Source of the DNA: Trueperaceae bacterium
GTDB lineage: Bacteria; Deinococcota; Deinococci; Deinococcales; Trueperaceae
NCBI GenBank assembly: GCA_036381595.1
Contig: DASVCN010000013.1
Span: 1-48,748 of the forward strand
Length of the DNA stretch: 48,748 nt
Reading direction: 5' to 3'
Position 1 is the stretch's first letter; each line of letters starts with the position of its first letter. Below, in pieces: positions 17,279 through 26,577 of this stretch. Under the pieces are notes generated by a model, which saw nothing but the letters and a program-made list of their open reading frames with translations, had not been told where the DNA came from and ran no database searches. Both the position numbers and the translations under genes were made by a program.

Positions 17279-17800
17279 TTGCGCGAACGTCTGGCCATAT
17301 TCATCGACGGCAGCAACCTGTACAACGGCATGCGGGAGAATCTCTCGAACACGAGGGTCAACCTTCCCGAACTGATGAAGCAGCTCCGCAAAGACCGGCC
17401 CCTGGTCCGCACCTACTACTACAACGCGCCGCTCACCGACGATTACGACGAGGAGTTACGCGACGGCCAGCACCGGTTCTTCGAGTCGTTGAGGCGGATA
17501 CCGTACGTGACCGTGCGGCTGGGGAGGCTGCACCGGCGGAACGACGGGTCACTCGTCGAGAAGGGGATCGACGTCGCGATAGCGGTGGAGAGCCTGTCAC
17601 TGGCATACCAGGATGCCTACGACTGCGCCCTCCTCGTCTCGGGCGACGGCGACTACGTCGAACTCGTCGAAGCCATCAAGCGCACCGGGAAGCACGTCGA
17701 ATGCGCCATGTTCAAGAACCAGTCGGCGGGCATACTGATGGAGTACGTCGACATCTTCACGCCACTAGACGAACTCGATTGGTCCCGGATAGTGTTCTGA
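17279..17800 (+). CDS. NYN-domain (LabA/DUF88-like) putative ribonuclease
   Basis: The 173-residue protein is a single NYN domain, a PIN-like RNase fold. Conserved acidic residues are in place: AIFIDGSNLYNG near the N-terminus, EKGIDVAIAVE in the middle and VSGDGDYVELVEAIK towards the C-terminus; together they would bind metal at the active site. Substrate RNA is not known. The start must be TTG at 17279, since an in-frame stop lies at 17246 and no ATG or GTG falls between; this may lower expression. No signal peptide; cytoplasmic. Stands alone between the inverted repeat and the MFS gene. Confidence 0.85.
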   Translation: MRERLAIFIDGSNLYNGMRENLSNTRVNLPELMKQLRKDRPLVRTYYYNAPLTDDYDEELRDGQHRFFESLRRIPYVTVRLGRLHRRNDGSLVEKGIDVAIAVESLSLAYQDAYDCALLVSGDGDYVELVEAIKRTGKHVECAMFKNQSAGILMEYVDIFTPLDELDWSRIVF

Positions 17801-17878
17801 AAACATGGGAAATTCATACGTAAGGGGGCATCCGAAAGGCATAATGTCACCACCTTCTGAGAGAGATGGTTGGAAGAG

Positions 17879-18007
17879 GTGATTCCGTTGGCCCTGCCCC
17901 CAGTTCGCCCCCGTTCCGACGGCGAGCGTCGCTACCCGGTGATCCGAAAGGTCGCTGCACGCGTTCGCAGCCACCCGCGCGTCGGCAGTCCCAGCACCAG
18001 CGACTGA
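17879..18007 (+). CDS. Possible 42-residue leader peptide ahead of the MFS gene
   Basis: A GTG-started ORF of 42 codons ends 6 nt before the GTG of the MFS gene and is in the same frame. It is very basic and proline-rich (8 Arg, 7 Pro; begins with PLALPPVRPRS after three residues). A -10-like CATAAT at 17840-17845 lies just upstream. Pro/Arg-rich leader peptides before exporter genes can cause ribosome stalling that controls the downstream gene. It could equally be chance, since Shine-Dalgarno support is weak and GC-rich DNA readily gives such ORFs. Confidence 0.25.
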   Translation: MIPLALPPVRPRSDGERRYPVIRKVAARVRSHPRVGSPSTSD

Positions 18008-18013
18008 TCGCCG

Positions 18014-19372
18014 GTGCTCAACCCCAAGACGCTCTTCTCCATGGGTACCACCCAGGGAGTAACGGCTCGCTTCGGTCTCCTGGCGAGCCTGCAGGAGTTC
18101 GCGATCTGGTTGCCCCTGCCGGTCGTGGTGCTCCACATGACCGACCGGGGTCTCGATCTGGCCCTCGTGGGTCTCGCCTTCGGGCTGAGGGCCCTCTTCG
18201 TGGTGCTGCTCGAGGTACCGACCGGCGGCCTCGCCGACGCGATCGGCCGGAAGCCTGTCGCGCTCCTGTCGCAGACGTTCACGCTCATCTCGTTCATCGT
18301 GCTGCTCTACGCCGGCGGACCGGCCACCGCAGTGCTCTACGCGATCTTCCAGGGTATCGGTGCCGCGCTGCATAGCGGCGCCCTCGACGCCTGGTACGTC
18401 GACGCGCTCAAGCGGATCGATCCGGAAGCCCCACTGCAGCGGTACCTGGCGATAATCGACGTCCTGCAGTCGGCCGGGATGCTGGTAGCGGCCGCGCTCG
18501 GCGGCTTGCTCCCCTCCCTCGCCAGCGGCTGGGGCCTCCCCTACCCGCTGACCGGCTACGGCGTAGCACTCTTCGCCGGCGTCGTCATGCGGGCGCTCGT
18601 CTGGCTACTGACCGCCACATTGGTGACCGAACCGCCGCGGCCGGCCACCGAAGGCGTTGCCGGGCTGCACGCCGTCCCCCAGATCCTTCGCGACGCGGCC
18701 CGCTTGTCGCGCGAGATCCCGGTCGTGCGCTACCTGCTCTTCTCGGCGGGAGCTTCGGGAGTCGCCCTGATCGCGCTGGAGACCTTCTGGCAACCGATCG
18801 CCGCACTCGAGTTCGGTGGCGTGGCCAGCGAAAGCCAGGTCTTCGGCGGCCTCGGCCTGCTGATGGGCGTCGCCGTCCTGCTCGGCAGCCTGGCGATCCT
18901 CCGCTACGGCGAGATCTTCCCCGGCGGCCCGGCCTTCCTGGCAGCCGCTACCCAGGCGGCGAAGGGCGTCTTCATGCTGCTCCTCGCCAGCCAGGCGGGG
19001 CCGCTGGGCATCGCAGCCGGGCTCGCCCTCTCCTACTTCGCCCTGTCGGCCAACAACGTGCCACACGAGGCGCTGCTCAACGAAGCCATCCCCTCCGAGA
19101 GGCGATCCGTGATGCTGAGCCTCAACTCGTTGTCACTCTTCCTGGGCATCGCAATCGGTTCGACCGTCCTTGGGCTGTTGGCCTCGCAGATGGGAGCCGG
19201 CGTCGCCCTGGCCATCGCGGCCATCTTCACGGTGGTGGCTGCTTTCGCCTACGTGTGGATGCACTTCATCTCGGCCGATGCGGCACGCCCGGCGCTGGGC
19301 ACATCGCTGCTCGAGGGCGCCCCCGTCGAAGGCAGGGACGAGAAGCAGCCGCTGGCGGACACCGGCGACTGA
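18014..19372 (+). CDS. Major facilitator superfamily transporter
   Basis: The 452-residue protein has about twelve hydrophobic segments and the MFS motif A after helix 2 (GGLADAIGRKPVAL). The charged central loop (residues about 200-240) separates two six-helix halves. It resembles drug:proton antiporter-type MFS carriers; the substrate is not determinable. The start is GTG 18014; an ATG ten codons later (GTTQGVTARF) is an alternative. The gene is preceded at 6 nt by a possible leader peptide and converges on ligA with 15 nt between stops. Confidence 0.85.
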   Translation: MLNPKTLFSMGTTQGVTARFGLLASLQEFAIWLPLPVVVLHMTDRGLDLALVGLAFGLRALFVVLLEVPTGGLADAIGRKPVALLSQTFTLISFIVLLYAGGPATAVLYAIFQGIGAALHSGALDAWYVDALKRIDPEAPLQRYLAIIDVLQSAGMLVAAALGGLLPSLASGWGLPYPLTGYGVALFAGVVMRALVWLLTATLVTEPPRPATEGVAGLHAVPQILRDAARLSREIPVVRYLLFSAGASGVALIALETFWQPIAALEFGGVASESQVFGGLGLLMGVAVLLGSLAILRYGEIFPGGPAFLAAATQAAKGVFMLLLASQAGPLGIAAGLALSYFALSANNVPHEALLNEAIPSERRSVMLSLNSLSLFLGIAIGSTVLGLLASQMGAGVALAIAAIFTVVAAFAYVWMHFISADAARPALGTSLLEGAPVEGRDEKQPLADTGD

Positions 19373-19387
19373 GTAACGGCAGTGGGG

Positions 19388-21406
<2,019 letters not shown>

Positions 21407-21468
21407 TCATCGTCCCTTCAGAACGGGCCTTCGCCGCACCCAGCGGGCATGGTGGGAGCCGGCCCCCG

Positions 21469-21477
21469 TGATATACT
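21469..21477 (+). promoter_or_regulatory. Extended -10 promoter (TGATATACT) of the BMP-family gene
   Basis: TG followed by one base and TATACT makes an extended -10, which explains the lack of a -35. Transcription would start near 21484, leaving a 32-nt leader with Shine-Dalgarno CTGGAGG (21505-21511). Confidence 0.6.
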
Positions 21478-21515
21478 CCGTGCGAAAAAGCTCACTTCAT
21501 TCCCCTGGAGGCTGC

Positions 21516-22628
21516 ATGAGAAAAGCTCTGCTACTGACCTGTGCCCTGCTGCTTGGAGGCGCTTTCGCCCAGGATTTCGTCTTCGGCCTGGTGTTCGACG
21601 CCGGCGGCAAGTTCGACGGCTCGTTCAACGAGGGCACCTGGCGGGGAATGGAACGGGCGATCGATGAACTCGAGCCCGAGTACGAGATCGAGCTCCTCGA
21701 GTTCGAAGGCACGCCCGATACCGCCGGCGAGGGCCAGCGCCGCATCGCCAGTCAGGGCGCCGAGCTGATCGTCGCCCCCGGCTTCGCTCAGGCAGATGCG
21801 CTCGCCGCGACCGCCCGGGAGTTCCCCGACACCAACTTCGTCCTCATCGACGCCGTCGCCGAGGTAGAGAACGTCCGCAGCGTGCTCTTCAAGGAGCACG
21901 AAGGCTCCTACCTGGTCGGCTACATCGCCGGCAAGCTCAGCCAGACCGGCGTCGTAGGCTTCGTCGGCGGCATGGACATCCCCCTCATCCGCGCCTTCGA
22001 CCTCGGTTACCAGGAAGGCGTAGAGGCGGCCTGCCCCGATTGCGAGGTCATCAGCAACTACGTGGGCACCACGCCCGCGGCCTGGAACGACCCGACCCGC
22101 GCCAAGGAGCTGGCGACCAACCAGCATGCCCAGGGCGCCGACATCATCTATCACGCGGCCGGCGGTTCCGGCTTCGGCGTGATCGACTTCGTGAACGAGA
22201 CGATGTGCTACCGCCCCCGCGGTGAATTGCGCAGCACGCCTCTCGCCGAGCAACTCGCCGACATACCTCGCAGCGAGGAGTACCAGGAGCGTTGCGGGCC
22301 CGACAGCCAGCCGCTCTTCTTCATCGGGGTGGACTCCAACCAGAACCCGTTGGGGGACACGGACGACGATCCCGAGACCCTGAATCACGGCCTCACCAGC
22401 ATGCTCAAGCGGGTCGACATCGCCGCTTACAACGCGGTGATGGACGTGGTGAACGGTGAGTTCACCGGCGGCATACGAAACCTGGGTCTGGCCGAGGAGG
22501 GCGTCGGTTACGCTCTCGACGAGTACAACGAGGCGCTCATCCCCGACGCGCTGGTGGAGGAGCTCGAAGGCATCACCCAGCAGATCATCAACGGCGACAT
22601 AGTCGTGACCGACTACCGCCAGCAGTAA
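21516..22628 (+). CDS. BMP/PnrA-family ABC substrate-binding protein
   Basis: The 370-residue exported protein matches the basic membrane protein (BMP/PnrA) family, periplasmic binding proteins that typically feed purine nucleosides to an ABC importer. Visible landmarks: signal peptide ending AFAQ (no lipobox), FVFGLVFDAGGKFDGSFNEGTW, SQGAELIVAPGF, FVLIDAVAE, VLFKEHEGSYLVGYIAG, GFVGGMDIPLIRAFDLGYQEGV, and FFIGVDSNQNPL. An insert of about 45 residues containing two cysteines (MCYRPR ... ERCGPD) precedes the last motif. No permease or ATPase gene is adjacent; rnpB follows. Substrate is inferred from the family only. Confidence 0.88.
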   Translation: MRKALLLTCALLLGGAFAQDFVFGLVFDAGGKFDGSFNEGTWRGMERAIDELEPEYEIELLEFEGTPDTAGEGQRRIASQGAELIVAPGFAQADALAATAREFPDTNFVLIDAVAEVENVRSVLFKEHEGSYLVGYIAGKLSQTGVVGFVGGMDIPLIRAFDLGYQEGVEAACPDCEVISNYVGTTPAAWNDPTRAKELATNQHAQGADIIYHAAGGSGFGVIDFVNETMCYRPRGELRSTPLAEQLADIPRSEEYQERCGPDSQPLFFIGVDSNQNPLGDTDDDPETLNHGLTSMLKRVDIAAYNAVMDVVNGEFTGGIRNLGLAEEGVGYALDEYNEALIPDALVEELEGITQQIINGDIVVTDYRQQ

Positions 22629-22650
22629 CCGTGAACACGCGGTAGGGGCC

Positions 22651-22672
22651 GGCGGCGTCGAAGGGCGCCGCC
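22651..22672 (+). terminator. Possible terminator hairpin after the BMP gene
   Basis: A 7-bp perfect stem GGCGGCG/CGCCGCC with 8-nt loop lies 22 nt behind the stop. The following CCCTTTCC is only weakly T-rich, so this is a tentative call. Confidence 0.35.
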
Positions 22673-22799
22673 GAACCCTTTCCGTTCACTTCCGAGGGCC
22701 GAACCTGCCGATCCGACCGGCGGTCTTCGCGCCGAAGAACCTTGGCCCCAGCCGCCCTGGGACGTTCCGCCGGGACAGCGTCGGCCGACCTCGGCGTGC

Positions 22800-22805
22800 T
22801 AGAAT
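22800..22805 (+). promoter_or_regulatory. -10 element TAGAAT of rnpB
   Basis: TAGAAT ends 6-7 nt before the predicted 5' end of the RNase P RNA. No convincing -35. Confidence 0.55.
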
Positions 22806-22811
22806 CTCCCG

Positions 22812-23213
<402 letters not shown>

Positions 23214-23215
23214 GA

Positions 23216-23247
23216 GAGCGGACGCTTCGGCGTCCGCTCCTTCTTTC
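23216..23247 (+). terminator. Intrinsic terminator of rnpB
   Basis: A perfect 10-bp stem (23216-23225 with 23230-23239) closed by a TTCG tetraloop is followed by the T-rich stretch CTTCTTTC. Confidence 0.85.
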
Positions 23248-23375
23248 GTGGGCGGGCGCCAGCCTAGGACAGCCGCGCCCGCTCGAGTTTGACCGGCCGG
23301 AGGCTCGGATCGAAGGGTGCCAGCAGAGGGGCCGGTGGGAGAGAATCCCAGAAATGTGCCAGATCAACCACATGA

Positions 23376-23410
23376 GTGGGGAAATGTGGGAGATAGTGGT
23401 AAAAGTGTGA
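23376..23410 (+). promoter_or_regulatory. MraZ-box: phased GTGGGN repeats at the dcw promoter
   Basis: GTGGGG (23376), GTGGGA (23386) and GTGGTA (23396) repeat at exactly 10-bp intervals, with a degenerate GTGTGA at 23405. MraZ is known to bind several TGGGN repeats with 5-nt spacers upstream of its own gene and to repress the cluster. Here the array abuts and overlaps the promoter of mraZ, so autorepression is the expected function. Confidence 0.75.
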
Positions 23411-23416
23411 TACACT
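23408..23416 (+). promoter_or_regulatory. Extended -10 promoter (TGATACACT) of the dcw cluster
   Basis: TG-A-TACACT is an extended -10, the same form as at the BMP gene. Transcription would begin near 23423, giving a leader of about 93 nt before the mraZ ATG. The -35 position is occupied by the MraZ repeats. Confidence 0.6.
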
Positions 23417-23515
23417 CCTTTTGACGCCGATCGTCGTGAGCAACAGGCAGAACAGTTCGGACACGGACTCTTCCGGGCTCGCGGACAGGTGGCGAAAGGT
23501 GGGAGACCGCAAGCG

Positions 23516-23944
23516 ATGCCGTTCGGTGAGTACCAGTATTCGGTCGACGACAAAGGCAGGGTGATCGTGCCCCCTGCCTTCCGTGAGTTCGTCGAGGACG
23601 GGATGGTCATTACCCGCGGCATGGAGGGCTGCCTCTACGTCTTCCCCCTCACCTCCTGGCAACGGATCGAGACCCGCCTCACCGAACTCCCTCTCACCGA
23701 CCCTGACGCGCGCAACTTCGTGCGCTTCTTCTACTCGGGCGCCTCGAAGGCGAAGACCGACTCGGCCGGCAGGGTCACCCTCCCGGCCACCCTCCGGATG
23801 TTCGCTCAGGTCGACGGCAACGTGGTCGTCGCAGGAGCGCCCAACAGGCTGGAGATCTGGAACGAATCGCGCTGGCTCGAGAACCTGACGCAGGTCCAGA
23901 CGCAGCCTCCGGCGCCGGAACTCCTGAGGGAGTTGGTGGGCTGA
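23516..23944 (+). CDS. mraZ: Transcriptional regulator MraZ
   Basis: MraZ is the AbrB-like regulator that opens the dcw cluster and represses it. The 142-residue protein has both swapped-hairpin repeats: FGEYQYSVDDKGRVIVPPAFRE at the N-terminus and SKAKTDSAGRVTLPATLR in the second half, each with the DxxGR core. The ATG at 23516 was preferred to a GTG 27 nt upstream because the family starts at M-x-F-G-E; GGGAG (23501-23505) lies 10 nt ahead. Phased GTGGGN sites sit upstream. Its stop overlaps the rsmH start (TGATG). Confidence 0.95.
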   Translation: MPFGEYQYSVDDKGRVIVPPAFREFVEDGMVITRGMEGCLYVFPLTSWQRIETRLTELPLTDPDARNFVRFFYSGASKAKTDSAGRVTLPATLRMFAQVDGNVVVAGAPNRLEIWNESRWLENLTQVQTQPPAPELLRELVG

Positions 23945-24825
23945 TGAGCGCCGATCGCAGTACCGCACCACACCAGCCGGTGATGCTCGATCGGATCGTC
24001 GAGTACCTCCGCCCGGCCGCGGGGCGTACGCTCGTCGACGCGACCTTCGGGGCCGGTGGCCACAGCCGAGCCCTCCTCGCAGCCGGAGCGGACGTCATCG
24101 GCATAGACCAGGACGACGAGGCGCTGGGCCATGCCCGCGCCATCGACAGCGACCGGTTCCGCTTCGTGAAAGGGAACTTCCGGAACCTCCACGAACACCT
24201 CGCCTCGCTCGGGGTCGGGGCCGTCCACGGGATCCTCTGCGATCTCGGGGTCTCATCGATGCAGCTCGACCAGGGAGAGCGCGGCTTCGCGTTCCGCCAG
24301 GCGGGCCCCCTCGACATGCGGATGGGCTCCCAGCCCGAGAGCGCCGACCAGGTCGTCAACACGTATCCGCAGGAGGAGCTGGCCGCGCTCATCTTCCGTT
24401 ACGGCGAGGAGCGCCACTCGCGCCGGATCGCCAGGGCGATAGTGGCGGCGCGCGAGGTGCAGCCGATCGAGACCACCGATCGACTGAGTCAGGTGATAGC
24501 TTCGGCCTACCCGCCGGGACAACGACGCGAGCACCCGGCCCGCCGCACCTTCCAGGCGCTCCGCATCTTCGTCAACGACGAGCTGGGCGCCCTCTCCGAC
24601 CTCCTCGAGCAGGCCCCGGGCCTCCTCGTCGAGGGGGGCCGATTGGCGATCCTCTCCTACCACTCGCTCGAAGACCGGCTGGTGAAACACGCGTTCCGCG
24701 GCCAGGCCCGGCTCGAGCCACTGACCAGACGGCCACTCGTCGCAAGCGACGACGAGGTGGCGCGCAATCCACGGGCCCGCAGCGCCAAGCTGCGAGTTGC
24801 CGAGAAGAAGACGGTGGCAGCATGA
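23944..24825 (+). CDS. rsmH: 16S rRNA m4C1402 methyltransferase RsmH (MraW)
   Basis: RsmH methylates N4 of C1402 in the decoding centre of 16S rRNA with S-adenosylmethionine. The 293-residue product has the family signature HQPVMLDRIVEYL, SAM motif LVDATFGAGGHSRALL, IGIDQDDEAL, ILCDLGVSSMQLDQGERGFAFR, the G-PLDMRM block, and RRTFQALRIFVNDEL with ILSYHSLEDRLVKH. It follows mraZ as in most dcw clusters. Start overlaps the mraZ stop; its own stop overlaps the next ATG (ATGA). Confidence 0.96.
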   Translation: MSADRSTAPHQPVMLDRIVEYLRPAAGRTLVDATFGAGGHSRALLAAGADVIGIDQDDEALGHARAIDSDRFRFVKGNFRNLHEHLASLGVGAVHGILCDLGVSSMQLDQGERGFAFRQAGPLDMRMGSQPESADQVVNTYPQEELAALIFRYGEERHSRRIARAIVAAREVQPIETTDRLSQVIASAYPPGQRREHPARRTFQALRIFVNDELGALSDLLEQAPGLLVEGGRLAILSYHSLEDRLVKHAFRGQARLEPLTRRPLVASDDEVARNPRARSAKLRVAEKKTVAA

Positions 24826-25136
24826 GACTCTCCCGGCTCGTTCCCCTCTATCTGATCCTGGTCCTGGCGCTGGCCGCCGTCGGGGGGGTAAACCAGGGCC
24901 GCTACAGGTACGAAGCCCAACTGATCGAGCGGAAGAGCGAACTATACGCGCACATCACCGAGCTGCGGGCAGGAGCGGCTCAGGTGCGGGGACCACTGGC
25001 GGTGGGGGCCTGGGCGCGGGAGCAGGGCATGGTGCCCAGCCCCGAGATCGAGCTGGTCAGACACGTAGCACCCTATCCGGCGCCGCAGACCACCCCGCTG
25101 CCGACCGGCGTGGAAGTGAGGACGGTATGGCGGTGA
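24822..25136 (+). CDS. ftsL: FtsL-like bitopic division protein
   Basis: The 104-residue product has one membrane helix (about residues 7-22, VPLYLILVLALAAVGG) and then a helical, charged stretch (YEAQLIERKSELYAHITELRAG) that could form the short coiled coil typical of FtsL, followed by AWAREQGMVPSPEIELV, which resembles the FtsL/DivIC post-coil segment. Sequence identity alone would not prove it; position between rsmH and ftsI is the main support. FtsL joins FtsB and FtsQ to activate FtsWI at the septum. It overlaps rsmH by 4 nt and ftsI by 10 nt. Confidence 0.7.
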   Translation: MRLSRLVPLYLILVLALAAVGGVNQGRYRYEAQLIERKSELYAHITELRAGAAQVRGPLAVGAWAREQGMVPSPEIELVRHVAPYPAPQTTPLPTGVEVRTVWR

Positions 25137-26506
25137 AAGCGCAGCAGAACGAACTCATTCTCACAAGGCGTCATCTGATGCTGTTCCTCATCGTGATGCC
25201 GCTGTTGCTGGCCCTGGCCGGCTTCGCCGTGCAGGGGAGCCAGGTACCCGCCTGGCCCGGCGATCTCGTGGAACCGGAGCCGCGCGGACGCATCCTTGCC
25301 TCGGACGGCACCGTACTGGCCGAGGGGCAACCTGAGAACCGGCATTACCCCGAAGGCACCCTGGCGGCCCATCTCGTCGGATTCAGCGGCCGGATCCAAC
25401 CCGACGGCCGCTACGGCCTCGAAGGGATCGAGTACATCTACGACGAGCTGCTCCAGTCGGGCCGGGACGTCCGGCTCACCATCGACCCGGCGTTGCAGGC
25501 GGCTGCTCAGACCGAACTGCGTCGCACCGTCGAGGGGGTCGAGGCGCAGAGCGGCGCGGTGGTCATGCTGGAGGCCAACACCGGACGCATCCTCGCCGCC
25601 GCCTCATACCCCACGTACGACCCCAATCGCCAGGAGGAGTACCCGCGCGACGCGCTCATCAACCGTGCTTTCCTCCACCAGTACGAGCCCGGTTCGGTGC
25701 TCAAACCGTTCACAGTGGCCGCGCTGATGGAGAGCGGGCGCCTCTCACCGCGCGAGCTGATCCCGGCCGAACCGTGCTTGCGGGTGGGCACCAACACCTT
25801 CTGTGACGTGAGCTCGCACGAGGACGAGCTCGCCGTCAGGGATGTCCTTCGCTACTCCAGCAACACCGGCATGATCCACCTCTCGGAACGGTTCACCGCC
25901 GAGGAACAGTACGGCTGGCTGCGGCGCTACGGCTTCGGCCAGAAGCCGCCGATCGACGCAGCCTTCGCGCGGAGCGGCCACCTCAACCCCTGGCAGAGCT
26001 GGGTCCCGCAGGACAAGGCCTCGGTCACCATCGGCCAGAGCATCTCGGTAACGGCCCTTCAACTCGCCGCGGCCTACAGCATCTTCGCCAACGATGGCCT
26101 CTACGTGCCGCCCTACCTCGTCGAGGGTGCGGAGGTACCGGAGCCCCATCACGTCATCTCCCCGGAGGTCGCCTACACCATCCGCTCGATGTTGCGCTAC
26201 ACGGTAGAAGAGAGCGGCATCAGCGCCTCGAAGATCCCGGACGTGACGATGGCCGGCAAGACCGGCACGGCCGACGTCTTCGACAACGAACTGGGGCGCT
26301 ACGTGGAGGGCGACTACACCCTGTCGTTCGCGGGGATGTTCCCGGCGGAACGCCCGGAAGTGGTGATGGTCGTTTTCGTGAAGAAGCCCAAGACCTACAC
26401 CAGCAGCACCTACGTGGCGGCACCGCTGTTCCAGGCGATAGGCACGAAGACGGTGGCGCACTGGGGGGTGGCGCCGCAGGCGAGGCCGGTCGCGCAGCAA
26501 CGCTGA
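25127..26506 (+). CDS. ftsI: Septal peptidoglycan transpeptidase FtsI (PBP3), short form
   Basis: FtsI crosslinks septal peptidoglycan. The 459-residue protein has a membrane anchor (about 16-36) and a complete transpeptidase domain: SxxK nucleophile Ser190/Lys193 (YEPGSVLKPF), SSN at 244-246, and KTG at 378-380 (AGKTGTAD). It is far shorter than the usual 550-650 residues: RGRILASDGTVLAEG at about 53-67 is followed almost directly by the HLVGFSG ... GLEGIEYIYD junction, so most of the N-terminal pedestal region is missing. A class B PBP by all motifs; division assignment rests on its place beside ftsL. The ATG overlaps ftsL by 10 nt. Confidence 0.9.
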   Translation: MAVKAQQNELILTRRHLMLFLIVMPLLLALAGFAVQGSQVPAWPGDLVEPEPRGRILASDGTVLAEGQPENRHYPEGTLAAHLVGFSGRIQPDGRYGLEGIEYIYDELLQSGRDVRLTIDPALQAAAQTELRRTVEGVEAQSGAVVMLEANTGRILAAASYPTYDPNRQEEYPRDALINRAFLHQYEPGSVLKPFTVAALMESGRLSPRELIPAEPCLRVGTNTFCDVSSHEDELAVRDVLRYSSNTGMIHLSERFTAEEQYGWLRRYGFGQKPPIDAAFARSGHLNPWQSWVPQDKASVTIGQSISVTALQLAAAYSIFANDGLYVPPYLVEGAEVPEPHHVISPEVAYTIRSMLRYTVEESGISASKIPDVTMAGKTGTADVFDNELGRYVEGDYTLSFAGMFPAERPEVVMVVFVKKPKTYTSSTYVAAPLFQAIGTKTVAHWGVAPQARPVAQQR

Positions 26507-26577
26507 ATTTTCGCAAACCTTAGCAATATTCTGAGTAAGATGTGTATGTGGCTCAAGTGCCGCCTGATTGGAGCGCC

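Noticed and set aside
15357-17375. Long plus-strand ORF (672 codons) over the response regulator, luxS and lipoprotein genes
   Set aside because: Runs through three genes with clear family motifs; low-complexity shadow.
26542-26577. Earlier GTG starts for murF
   Set aside because: No ribosome-binding site; ATG 26578 has GGAG at 4 nt and gives the usual length.
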